Shown here: positions 24,946 through 37,400 of the stretch, piece by piece | Layout: every line of letters begins with the position of its first letter | Position numbering within the stretch: position 1 is the stretch's first letter | Assembly (NCBI RefSeq): GCF_028858725.1 | Contig: NC_084763.1 | Coordinates: 21,004,001 to 21,068,000, forward strand | Direction of reading: 5' to 3' | Origin: Colius striatus | Lineage: Eukaryota; Chordata; Aves; Coliiformes; Coliidae | Length of the DNA: 64,000 bases | The notes under the pieces: generated by a model | What the model was told of the DNA's origin: nothing | Seen by the model: only the letters and a program-made list of their open reading frames with translations | The model's database searches: none | Program-made: the position numbers and the translations under genes

Positions 24946-27900
24946 GTGCTCCCCATCAGGGATCTCTTGAGCCAGAGCTTCGTTTCTGGGAGGGAGGAGG
25001 AGGCAGATTAGTCACAAGGTTTCCCACTCTGGAGGGGTTTTTTTTAATGTTGCTGGTGATTCTGGTGGCTGAAGAAGGAAGTTAAGGTCTCCATGATTTT
25101 TTTTTTCTTCTCCAGGCCTTGAAAAAGAGTTTTCAGAAGCAGCTTAGTTTCCCTACACTTTTCCAGCCCCAGAGCCTTTTTTCTCCCTGTTCTCACCAAT
25201 CTGACTCATCTGTGCTAGCTGTTTAGTTTATTGCCGTCAGTGATGGATGTTTAACTGGTTTTTCTTTTAGGGTATGGTAGTAGTGTACAAGTCTGGATTT
25301 CAGTGCAAGGGCTGCAGTTGGAGAGTTCTATGCTCTCAGATTGCTGTACCATACCCAACAATAGTTCAATTTAGCAATATGTTCAACTTTGTTACGCATC
25401 CTGGAGGCTTTATGATCTGCTTTTACAAAGTAGTTGTCCCATCTTATTGGCATAACGTTGCTTTAGTTGTATATATGTGCGAAAGTGGTATATATGTGAA
25501 AGAATCACGTTCCAAAACGTTCTGGGGTGGGAGTCAGGAGACAAGACTACTCTTCGAGGTCTGCCACTCCACAGTATCCATACACTGCATTACTTTCTGT
25601 AATTCTGTTTACCTTCCCTTACGTTATAAAGCACCACATAAAAATATTTCTTTTGAGACCAACAAAACCTCATTAAAGTTATTTATCAGATCTGTAACTT
25701 GCCACACACTAATTCAGCTATTTACTGATAGTACCTCCTCTATGGAAAACTAAAGCTTCCAAAATATACTCCAAATAAATGTGAGCTGATTGTTGATATT
25801 GAAAATATTTTTAAAAGTTTGAAGGTCATGAAACTTTCAGTTAACTTTTTTTTTATGGCCCATATATGGCCCAAATGTTACTCTAAAGGTCATATGTATA
25901 TATACATGACAGTAGTGTTTACTGGAGTTGTTACAATTCAGGTTGTGTTGCAATATATTCAGATTATTAGGTAAACACTGAATGAGACACTGCCTAGTCC
26001 AAAGGAAGTCTTGATTCTTTAAACTTTGTTTATATTTTCTTACCTGAAACTGGCAACTCTGTTGCTGAGCCAACAACAAGAGCTTACCCTGATATGAACT
26101 GTGAACAAAGTGTAAGGCCATGAGCAGTTACAATTTTTATTTACAAGTGCATACTGGGAAGACTGCATTTTTTCTCCCTTCTAGATTTTATGATGGCTTC
26201 ATAATTTAGATACTACAGATATGGTAAACTTAGGAAAACTCAACATGTCAGAAGATATTCATGACATTCTTTTGTTAGTAAGATGAGGAAGGCAACTAAA
26301 TAAGGCTTGTGTTGGTACCTTTGTTTAGCAGTTAATTAAGCTTATGAGATTCTTGTATGTATCACTTCATTTCACTTTCTCAGAAATCTGAGAAAAGCCA
26401 CAAACTTGATTTTTTACAGATAGTTTTTCAGTTTCTGCTGTGATATTAGCCAATCACATTGGTCACACAGAAATAGTTCAGAGCTCTTCTTAAAATACTG
26501 TGGCACCTGCAAGAGTGGCACTTACCTTTGAGAGATGTAGGTGGAAACGTCTCATATTTTTCATTCTTTGCATTCTTTTTACGGTGTTGGCTTTTCTCAA
26601 AAATTGTTAATTTCCTTTTTTTGTTTGCAGTTGGTGTCTTTTGGACTTTGGTACTTCTTATTAATGTGCAAGAAAAATGTGATTTGGTGGAAATGTGTTA
26701 TACATCCTCTGCCTGCCTATGATTTACACTAACATAGAGATCATCTTTGCTCTCTTCTCGTGGTGGTTGCTATTATAACTTCATTTTTCTCAGGGGAAGG
26801 GCAATGCAAAAAAATGGTTTACACTTTGCCCTGAAAGGATTTGTTGACAAAGTCTTAGAAAGTTTACTCTGTGCTCCATCCTTAGGAGTTTTATCTTAAA
26901 CTGTTAGGTATGCTGCTGTAATTGCCAACAGCTGTTGCTGAGAATTGTGGAGGATAGACAGTTTCTAAGATAATCAGTTCCTAGTCCATTTGAGGTTTTG
27001 TTGATTAGCATGTCTAAGAGCGTTTTGGATCAGAAGCTGGTGATGTCTGCAGAGTGCAAATGGGGTATGTTATCTAAACTGTTTTGGGTTAGATTCTATG
27101 CTGCTCTGTAGTAAGCTCTAGGTTTTGTGTGGTTTTTTTTCTTCTAAGTCAGGAAAGTGCCCAAAGCAGTCAGTCTGTAGTCTGTAAAAACACAGATCTT
27201 TGGTTGATTTGTGCTCTCAGAGGGAGAGGACTGTTAAATGTTATAGAAGGAGTGGCTGGTTTTGCTTGTTACATTAGCGAGGCTTAAACTCTCCTTTTTG
27301 ACCTTCAAAAAAGAGGATATAGCTGTTAGCATTTCCAGGTTTTAGGAAGGTTTCCATTGCAGTCTGTTTTACTGAGGAATGTTTTTATCAGTTACCCAGA
27401 TGCTTGGTTTTTTGCTTTTCTTGGTGTTGCAGCTTCTGGACTTGAAAACGATGCTGAGTTTGAGGTCCCTGTCATGGATAACGTTATAATCTGATAATTT
27501 GTATTCTTTTTATTGATGTTGAATAGAAAGAAAGGAAAGTGTAATTACTCTGGATCTTTCAGGACTCTGTAGATGACAGTCTTTGAGGAGCAGTTGACCC
27601 TTTTTATACTCTGAGGGCTGGGATAAGACAGTGTAGCCATATTGGAGCAGTTAGACTGTATACAGATAGATCTTAGAGATGAACATTCAACATTTAACAT
27701 ATTTTGGATAAAAGTAGAAAAATTACAAAACAGAATAGAAATGTGTATTTTGCATCTGTTAGTGGTTAGATGTAGATTTCCCAAAAGCACTGAGTCATAA
27801 CATGACCTGAAGTTTGTTTGGAAATGTTTAAAAGTAATAGGAAGGATCACATGTCACGGATGTTGAACTGAAAGCAGCAGAAAAGAGATGGTCTCCTGGT

Positions 27901-30877
27901 ATTCGTGTTCTGTTTAAAAAAACTCAGCATTTTCCTTTTGTACTACTTGTGGGGCTTTTTGTTCTGTTAATGGGCTGGCAAATAGTTATTTTAGGTTTAT
28001 TAAAGAATACTACCACACGACTAACTAATCTAGTTGTGTGTGTTTGTGAAAGTTCATGTGCTTGCTCAAGTTCATGACTTGCATTTAGCACTGCATTAGG
28101 TAGTGGAGCATTACAGTGGGGATCACATCTATCTTGGTACACGAACATTTCACCTTAAATGTATTACAACATCAGCTCTTGTCTCAATGGATTTGTTCTC
28201 TTAACTTCTAGTTGGCTAAGCTTTTTTTTTTTTTTTCCTAAGTCTATCAAGATACTGAGAATCCACCATTTCTTTCTCTGGATGACTTGTTTCAGTGATT
28301 CATCTTTTCCACTATTTAAAAATAAGGCATGCAATTATTGTTTGAATACATTTGAATGCATCTGTCTTTCACTGGTTCTTGTTATCTTGCCTGAATTCTC
28401 TATGGTATCAGACTGCCTTAAATCTTGATTTGTCCCTTTGACACTGTGTTTTCACTCCTCTGCATGGTGTCAGACCCTAGCATTTAAAGACAGATACAGA
28501 TTTTAAAATACATAGTTATAAAGGAGCATCAACATATCATAGATTTGCTGGCCTGACTACTCTAGGACTCTTTGATAAGTTTAACAAGTATGCTGATTTA
28601 AAAGTGTTTGTCTCTCAATGTTTTTTAACATCTGATCTTGAACATCTGTTTAACAAGTGAGTTGGAAACAAAATCAATAAAATGTGATACAATTATACCA
28701 TTTTGAATCTTTCTAACTATAGAATGAAAGTATTTATTGACTATTTTTGATCTTTCCTTAAAATTTTTAACATTTGTGTTACCTCTGTCTAGTCATGGGC
28801 ATCTACCGTTGCTGAGGTGGTGTTTCTTGTTAACACTCTTGGCTGTATCATATATGAATGTTTTATGTCTCTCAGTTTCTATACTTTGTATCTCGGATTT
28901 ATGTTGATGGTCATCCAGCCTCCTCTTTTCCACACCTCCTCTTTTCTACATTGTCGATCCTTCTTTTTTTTTTCCTTACACTTGCTGCTTTTGTCTTAGA
29001 CTATCCCCAATTTCTAGTCCAGTGACTAACTCATTTTAGCCAACATAATGTGATATATGGTAATTTCTCTGTGTTGGTTATGATGGATGCTGCTAGAAAA
29101 TCATTGCCAGTAATTTTTAAAACCTAATGCTTTTACTATTGGCTACATAAGATCCTGAGATATTAGGTTTCGTTATTAAAGACTTTGGTTTGACCTTTTT
29201 GTTTCAGCACATTGCAAATATGGACTTTAAAAAAAAATCCTACTGTTTTCTAGTTTAAACTTGTGGTCTGTAACAGACCTCTGCTGTCACTGCCTTCTGA
29301 GTGAGCTGTCTTATATAACCCATGGACCCATATATAGTCAGTGTCCTTGGGTTCTGAACTGTCAGGTAACGAATGTCTGAATGACTTTTTTAATCCTGTA
29401 TTGATCTTGCTTGATAATTAGTGATTTAATTGATTTAATCTCTAGCTTTTTTATAAATGGACTTTTGACCTTTTTCTAGTTGGGAAGAAGTATAGCTGTT
29501 TGATGTGTATTGACAATAGACTTGAATTTTGAGAAGGTATGGCACTTATTGAAAGTTTTAATGACTCTGTAAAGAACCGTAAAAGTATGTTTTTGACAAT
29601 TATATTTCACTCTTTTGTTAGCATAAGAATTGTACCTTGCATTCAATAAATTGTCATTCAGACTGTTTTGTCACATTGACCAACAGCAGTTATTTTAAAG
29701 GAAGTTACAAAGACATCCCCAGTTATGGAATAACAGCTGTACTGTGGAGCTTCTCAAATTCTTGTTAGTGTACAAGGGTTTACAGTGCTAAACTTAAGTG
29801 TTTTCCCCCTAGGATGTTTCTTGCTGTTATGTAATTTTATAATAGATGAACATTTTCATTATTCAGAGAAATATGTAATCTTTTTACAAATTGTACAAAA
29901 TTGTATTTATAATCTACCTTCCCACTGTCATGCTCAGGTCTGTTTTCTGAATTGTTAAAAGTATCTTAAAGCTCAGTAGTTTCTTGAGCAGCGCTGGTAT
30001 TTCTTCTGTGCTCTGCTTTAGATGTGTCAACACAACAGATTTTAATTGCCAGCATGCTGTCCATTTACTTATACTTTTTAATGTTATTGATCTCACATGG
30101 TGTTGATGAATATGATTGTATTCTGTCTCCTGGAAATTTCCATTAACACTGGTGGATGTGACCAGCGATTCCTGCGTCATGTATGATGTGGATATACATA
30201 CTCTTTTCTGTAGCCTTTTTTTTTTCACTCCTGTTGTTCACAGCAAGACGACATATATATCTAGATGAAGATCCACCTTTGTTTTATTGATTGAAGCTTG
30301 GCATGTTGCAGAGTTGAAAGTTGTTGATCTATTTTCTGATCTTCCCCAACAGATTCCCTTTCAAAGTTATTTTCTTAAACCGTGATTGGGTTTTCAATAA
30401 TCTCTGCTTTTAAAGGGTTTGTCAGTGTTCCCACTGACCTTTCAGATGTAAGTTTGATTTCCTTCAAAAGTAGAGACTAAAGCCTGTAATGGTTTGTTTC
30501 ATGTTTTTTTCGTGATCATTCTCATATCAACATCCTTTCTGCACTGTAAATCTGACGAAGAGGATCCAGCGTCAAAGGGGTACTTTGATTTCTTGTACCA
30601 TCTTGTCTAGACTTTATCTGGAGTATTTGTGAGTAACATTTTAGAGTTTCATAGAGCCTTTCATCTACAAATGAAGATAGCATTAATCATTTTCAGTGAG
30701 AGGGAAGTGACTTATTCAATGCCAAACAGGAACTCAAAAGAGAAGCTCCAGTTAGAACCCATATTTTATAAGATCACATCACAGCTAATGCAGGAGCAGA
30801 CTGTAAAAAAAAAATCTAATAAATCACACAATTTAAATGAGTTTGTTAAATGGGAGAAAAGCAATTTAAACATGTTG
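24946..30877. other. Probable intron or intergenic stretch right of the island
   Basis: CpG density falls off sharply. A polypyrimidine tract and AG at 25269-25270 precede a 159-codon open frame (25274-25753). That frame has several CpGs and many Cys codons but belongs to no family I know and shows no good donor, so I do not call it a gene. The rest is T-rich on the plus strand, as in transcribed introns, and includes a 15-base poly(T) at 28222-28236. No RNA gene or repeat is recognised. Confidence 0.5.
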
Positions 30878-31122
30878 GTAATGGGATGAAGCTGGAACAC
30901 AAAAAGTTTCACTTAAAAAAAAACCTGTTTAACTGTGAGGGTGAGGGAGCCCTGGCACAGGCTGCCCAGAGGGGTTGTGGAGTCTCCTTCCTTGGAGGTC
31001 TTCACGACCTGCCTGGACATGATCCTGTGCAACCTGATCTAGGCTGACCTGCTTCTGCAGGGGGGTTGAACTAGATGATCTCTAAAGGTCCTTTCCAACC
31101 CTTACCATTTTATGATTCTATG
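30878..31122 (+). mobile_element. CR1 LINE 3' tail
   Basis: A 5'-truncated CR1 copy covering only the last part of ORF2 and the tail. Recognisable blocks are GGGATGAAGCTGGAACACAA at the left, the CTGGCACAGGCTGCCCAGA block, GATGATCTCTAAAGGTCC, and an end in the octamer-type repeat ATTTTATGATTCTATG. It has the same orientation and apparently the same subfamily as the copies at 17318 and 48239. A 65-codon opening at 30850-31047 is CR1-derived. Confidence 0.93.
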
Positions 31123-31608
31123 TTAAACAGTAGACTATGTAAAATAAATTTGAGAAATATAGTGAAGGAGTAGATGTAAGAATAATGGTACTAATGCTTA
31201 TGGGACAAATAGTAAAGATTTAGAGCACTTCTCTTAATGGAAATCCGATAGCTAATTTGATAATTTTTCTGGGGATGTTAATAATTTATTTAGTGAGAAA
31301 AGTGGCTCGCAACAGATACTCATGCTTGTTTTGTATGTCCTGCTTCCTCTAAACCTTATCTGCACTTTGAGAACAGTGGCTTGAACACTTGCAGCAAATA
31401 GAGCCTGTTATTTCTATTGGAACCACATATTTAAAAAAATATGTAGAAGCCTTCCTTGTCTTTTGGTTACTCATGAGTCAATAGCATAGTGTTTCCTCCT
31501 TTAGGCCTGAGAAATTTTTAGTTTGCATCATTTACATGTATACCTATGGTGTTCATAAATATACAGAGTTTGGGGAAAAGTTAATAAATTCAAATACCTA
31601 ACTAATTT

Positions 31609-31628
31609 TATATATATATATATATATA
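31609..31628. repeat. (TA)10 microsatellite
   Basis: Ten perfect TA dinucleotides followed by CATGTGTGT. A simple repeat, likely polymorphic in length. Confidence 0.9.
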
Positions 31629-34027
31629 CATGTGTGTATTTTTTTGTAGACTGAAAACTGAAACTGGTGCTGCTTGTGATGATACCTTTAGAAGTTTGTT
31701 ATACCCTATAATCTTTATGTACAATGCGTTAAGTAGTCAAGGCTAACAGGCCAAAGATTTCACCTCCTTTGGCTTTTGTTGTAGATTCACATTTATATAT
31801 AATACTTCTACATGTTGTCCCTTGCCAGTTTTACTGCTTCATGAAAGCAGCTGGTAGTATTGAAAAGACTCTTTTCTTTTGAAGTATGAGGAAATCTCGA
31901 CTCCTGTAAATTTATGTTTTGCGACTGGATGGGAACACAGTGGATGAAAGCAAAGAGAGGAAAGTTCAACAAGTTGGAAGTCTCTGACTTCCTGTAATCA
32001 GAGGAAACTCGCGTCCCAATCAGTGGAAAGATTTCTTCAGTGGTAGATGTTCATTGTGCACTAAACCAAAAATTCGAAACATTCAATCAAATGTCAATGT
32101 CTTGGAAACTAAAAAGAAAGGAATAGAAAAGCTGGTGTTTTAGAATGATGGAGTGTGTGCATTAAAATTAAGACTTGGATTCTCTTTTTCAAATGTGCTT
32201 TTCAAAGGAAGCAGGTTAGAAAAAATGAGAGTGTTTTATGAATGAAGGTAAACTTGAGCTTTTTGTTTGTGAATTTTCTGGAGAAGTACTTATATTGTCA
32301 TGTCATGAAACGCCCTTTGAAATTTTACGTTGGTACTTTGAGTATTACTTTAGAAATAACTACCCAAAATTAACTTAATTTGAAATTTAAAATTTGTTCC
32401 TATATAGCATTTCTGAAATATCCCTTACTCTGGCTATGTGTAAGGCAGCATACGCTTTGAACTTTAGTGTCCCTTTTCCACAGGATTTCTTTCTAATAGT
32501 CAGGCTGGATTTCACTTAGTAGAAAGCTACTTTGGTTTTTGAGTTTGTGCAGTGGTCCCAGCATCTATTTATTACACTTCCAATGTCTTTGATTGGAAGG
32601 TTACTTGATTCAGGTACAAGATGACAGTTGAGGCTCAACTGCAAGTCAGGGGATTCAAAAGAGATTTAAGGGATAGACAGAATGACAGAATGAGATAAGA
32701 ATAGAGCAAGATTTGGCTTCTGCATTTTTAGCAAATTAACAACTGTTTGTGGTGTCTTTCATACTACAGATTTTTCAGAACTGTATATGGATCTGGGCAG
32801 TTTGCTGGTTGCTTTTGTTTCCTGCCTTTAATTGTTGAAGTTGTTTGTTGATTTGGTGTACCTTTTAGATAAAATGTCAAGCTTCGTGTGCAGAGATGGA
32901 AAGCTGCCCAGTCTTTTGTCTCTTATGACTTTTCTCTAGAGTCTTAAGTATGTTCTTAAGGTAAAGTGAGAGGAATTCTTTACTTGAGAAGAAATTAAAG
33001 CATATATTGGACTTAACATTAATTTTTAATAACCATTTATAATGATGATATCAGACGTATTTGGTGCAGTCGTACTGCTTTTACCCATAAAGGCAGAATG
33101 CATTTCTGGCAAGGTTCCATGCAGGTGAAAATAAATGGGGAGGAGCAAAGAACAGTAGCAGCCTCCATCATTGGACATAGCTCCACTTTGACATTGTGCA
33201 CACCTGGGATGGACTGAGGTACACATTCAATGAACAAGTGGCACTATCAGATGTTGCAAATCTAGCAGAGGTGCTGTGTTACTTTAATAGCAGTCCTGTG
33301 TACCATATAGCCTCTCCTCAGATCAGGAGAAAAGTCCTGATCTGTTTTTAGTATGTTAAACATTTTTGTTCTGCTCTTCAGGGATTTTACATAACCTGTC
33401 AAAGTTCTTGCATGTTAGAAGAAAAATATGTAGTTCTACCTATAAGTCAGTAGTCACAACTGACATATGCCAAGAATTAGGGCATGCTGTAGCTGTTTTA
33501 GAGCATGCTGTAACTGTTTCATAGCTGTTGGATGAGACTACATTTTTACATTAATTTACAGTAATAGTGTATGATCAGTCATGGTTATAATTTCCAGTGT
33601 GAGTAATTTTATCTGAGAAGAGGGCAAATGTGGGCTGAGTGAACATCATTTTCCTTCTTGTAACAGCTTACCCAGATTGGGATATAAGTATATTGATAGA
33701 CTCATGCTGTAATTTTGTAGGTTGATCAGAGTGCTTCATTTTCTAGAGCTGCTGTTATTTATCGTTTAGTGCATGAGCATGTTAGACATCTGCTAATACA
33801 GATAGTTTTTTGCCAGTGTTTCAAGGTAGCTTTCAGCAAGACTCAGGGTAATCTCCTATTTTGGATGGACTCAGCCCATCTGCTTCTGGAAGGAATGAAT
33901 CAATCTAGCTCAAGCCATATAAGCTTGAGAAAGGAGAATGGCTGGATGGGGAGTGAGGTGGCTAGAGCTGAAACAGGTTAAATAGCTTTTTTTTCCCCCC
34001 TTTTTTTGGTCTTTGAGAGGGAGAGGC

Positions 34028-34066
34028 TTTTTTTTTTTTCTTTTTTTAATTTTTTTAATTTTTTTA
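34028..34066. repeat. T-rich simple sequence
   Basis: Runs of T broken by single C or AA steps. It lies upstream of the LTR relic at 34339. No poly(A)-tailed retroposon is evident on the minus strand. Confidence 0.7.
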
Positions 34067-34338
34067 ACACTGCATGTCTCTTACCTGTTTCTCTCACTCT
34101 GCCCTAGTGCTTTACAGCCCTGGACTTTTTTGAGCATGAAAGAAGCTAGCATACTTCAAAAATTCCACTTTCTGGAAAAAATTAATAAAATGAAACTCAA
34201 CAAAACACAGCATGTGCCTTGAACCCTTGCTTTTCATTATTCTTTATTTCACGTGCACAGCAATCAGTCAAGCTCCTCTGCTTCTGTGTTTTCAAGCCAT
34301 GACTAAGTCCAGCTGCAACAGAAATGATTGTAAGGTAG

Positions 34339-34445
34339 TGTTGTGGGTTAACCACAGTAGGCAGCTAAGCTTCACATAACTGCTCACTAAAAAGAGATGT
34401 GGTCAAGGAAGAGCAAATACACTACCAATAAAGATACAGTTTTAG
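34339..34445 (+). mobile_element. Decayed avian ERV LTR 5' fragment
   Basis: TGTTGTGGGTTAACC, then a GGCAGCTAAGC block, then GATAAAGACAG-like sequence (here AATAAAGATACAG), matches in order the start of an LTR common in bird genomes, as I recall it. Many substitutions and the loss of everything after about 107 bases show an old relic. No retroviral gene, primer-binding site or second LTR is visible nearby. The family name is not assigned. Confidence 0.6.
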
Positions 34446-37400
34446 ATATTGAAGCAGATTTTAAAGGCTAACTGCATTTGTGGGAGTAGGCTTTTTGCTA
34501 AGGTTGTCTTCAATTTATTGTAAAATATTTTACAGTGATACAGATACAAGCAGAGAGAATAATGTAAATTTAGTGATGAGAAGCTTGGACATTAAAGATA
34601 GCTGTCTTTACAGTTATTGAAGACTTGGACAACCAGTGAGATTTGCATTTTAAAGGTTGTGTACTGCATGGATTGATTGGGAGGTGAGTTGGATTGCATG
34701 GGTGCCTGGGGAAAAATGAGTATTTTAGGCAGGTTGAGTCATACAGGTTATTATTAAAAACAACAGCAAAAGTAAGAAAGTTTCACATGAGATCTGAATA
34801 TACTGGAAGATGAAGAGAAGCTGATGAAGATCACTTCATTTTGAACCTGAGTGGTGACAAAGGTATATTTGATAATAAGCAAGAAACTCAAGGATTTCTC
34901 ATTTTCCTCAAATACTCTAGTTACTTTAGGAAAAAAAAATCTCTAGTAGTACATTAAGCTGACACTATTTCTGATGTGCTTGGTATACTATCTGTACTCT
35001 CTACTCTTAAGAAAAAAAAAAAGAGACACTCAGGTGTCCAGCAAGTCTCTAGATTGCTAGTATTGTGTTTCAGCTAGTGTTTCTTTCTCACCCTGACCAG
35101 ACAACTTCTGAAATTATTATTCAGGTTAACTTTAAATGAAGGCTGAGTAACAGTTTCATTTTTTCAACATGAGAGAATTTATCTTCCCAAGTCCTCAGTT
35201 ACAGTTTTCAGTGATTTCATCATTGAAAAGTATCCTGAAGTGACAGCAATAAATTAACTGCCATTTCACTTGAGACTAATTCCTGTCTATAGTTAAGAAT
35301 TTTCCTTAGTGAAGCGTTATGGCCATGCCAATTTTCTTGTTTATTTTGCTTAGTTTGAAGGAGCTGAAGCAAGTGTCAATTCCAGAATTCTGTTGTTGCA
35401 GCTGGTAATGGCTTTATCATGATTCATTGCCATATCTGTTTATAGCATCCACTGTATACTATGACTTTCTATCCCTTCTGATATCTTAAGAGCCAGACTC
35501 TTCCCTGTAACTTAAGATGTATCTCTGTACTTTCACCATCTTTACAGAATGTTTCAAAGTATTTTTACTTTCATTTGACATTTGCCTTTTCTGAGGCTGA
35601 AGCTGTTTTACTGTCAGTTCCTCTCAAAGAATGTCTGTGCCACCAATCTGATACATCGCCCTCGTGACACAGGTAAAGGATGACAGATAGTGAACTGAAA
35701 TTGAAATGCAGGCAGACTTTCTGTATCACATATACATGTAAACAAATGAAAAACTACAAAACTGGCATTTATCATCTTGCCTAGACAAGAGACAGAGAGA
35801 TAAATACTCTCTTCCACCCTGGAGTTTTTCTTTTGATACTGTCTTCTCAGCTCTGGTTCTGCCATTTGACCTCTTCAGTGTTTCTGAAGTGGACTGTCTT
35901 AGAGCCAGAGCTCCAAGTTCCACACCCTACTGTAAGCTCTGTCATCTGTGACAGTTGGTCACAGATCATCTGACTGCACTGGACTTTGCTGGGCATGAGC
36001 ATGTATACATGTATAAGTTACAATATATATATATGTTACAATAGTTCTTGAAAGAGTAGTTATTAATACTATGATAGAAGAAGGAAAAACAAATAAAACC
36101 TCAATGTCCCTGTGTCCTCAAATGACTGTGTCTCTTGAGGACAATTTCTTTGTGACCTCTCTAATAGAAAAGAGTCTGACATCGAGTCTCTTAGTCACCC
36201 AGCTGCACCTTGATGGTGGAATGGCAGAGATCTATCTCCTCTAGGTCTAGAAGAAATTAAAGTGGAGAGGTGGGATTAAAGTTGTACTTTTATTTCCCTC
36301 TGACCAATTCAACTTTCAATTGAAATGCCGTTTTGCAGAAATATAGTGAGGAGTGACTGGTAACCATGAGATGTCTGCTCACTGTCTGCCCTCTTGTACA
36401 TATTGTCAAGTCCCTCTAAGTGGTATTTGTTAGGGAATGTCAAAGAAAATGTCTGTCACCAAAAATAAGCAAATAAAAACCAACACTGGACTGGATGGGA
36501 AAGGCTACATCTGAATTTAGCCCCAGTCTGTTGACTGGGTGCAATGAGTCTTAGATGATGAGCTCTACATGTCTTAGAAGAAGCACATTCATTTTGTTTG
36601 TCTGGATGTTTTCTGATCATGTTCTACGCAAGGCTGAATTATCTTTCTACTTTGATTTTTCTTGTACTTCTGATCCTCACACTTCTAAATGTTCAATGAT
36701 ACTTGTATAAGACCAATTGATAATCTTTTACTGACTAAGAAAACTCCTACTCATTGAGTCATTGAAATGCTCACACTTAGTGTTACACGTCTTTGACCAT
36801 TCAGCTGTAGTGGGTCTTGGATATATATACTTGTGTCACCCAGTCTCTCTTGATTATAATAGTTCATGAAAAGCATTTCCAAATACCACCTGTTCTCATA
36901 ATTCTCTAGTGAATAAAAAACAAAAAAAAAACAACAAAAAAAAAAACAGAGTGGGATTTGGTTTGTGATAGTTCTGGTTTTGTTTTGTTGTGGATTTCAT
37001 GTTTGTTTTTCCTTTTCCCAACCCTTTCATAGTAAGTACTGGGAGATTTTTCATTATTTCATTGGTGTAAAAGATGTTATATCTACATATAAACATTTTT
37101 GAATTCTAAATTGGATACATGAAACATATAATGAATAGTATTATAAGCAAATTATCTCTTTACTTTCAATGAAACTTGATCCTAAGAAGGTGTCTGGAGT
37201 ATTCTGGCCAGAAAACAGCTGTGGTGCTAGAACAGCATTGCAGTGTGGATACGTAGGAAAAAAGCTGGGAGGAGCTGTTCTGTGATAGGTCACCATGTGG
37301 GCTTTCTTCTTCTATGCTGTTAATGCTGCCACAGTCCACCAAAAATTTACTAGAGCCCTATAGGTGGACTGTATGTACTAAATTAAAGTCTACTTCTTAG

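Larger units (their letters stand above)
31123..34338. other. Gene-free AT-rich stretch
   Basis: Contents are a (TA)10 microsatellite at 31609-31628, a 10-bp perfect hairpin with a six-base loop at 33319-33344 (CAGATCAGGA stem), and a T-rich tract at 34028-34066. Overlapping 66-codon minus-strand openings at 33026-33237 carry no known motif. No exon is recognised. Confidence 0.5.

Noticed and set aside
24055..24970. Overlapping open frames of 150-228 codons on both strands across the CpG island
   Set aside because: They overlap in several frames on both strands, are dominated by Arg, Pro, Ala and Gly, and show no domain. Stop codons are simply rare in GC-rich DNA.
33319..33344. 10-bp hairpin with a six-base loop followed by a T run, looking like a bacterial terminator
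   Set aside because: The window is avian; such hairpins occur by chance and factor-independent termination does not apply.
34339..34445. Full-length endogenous retrovirus
   Set aside because: Only the first hundred or so bases of an LTR are present; no internal genes, primer-binding site or partner LTR nearby.
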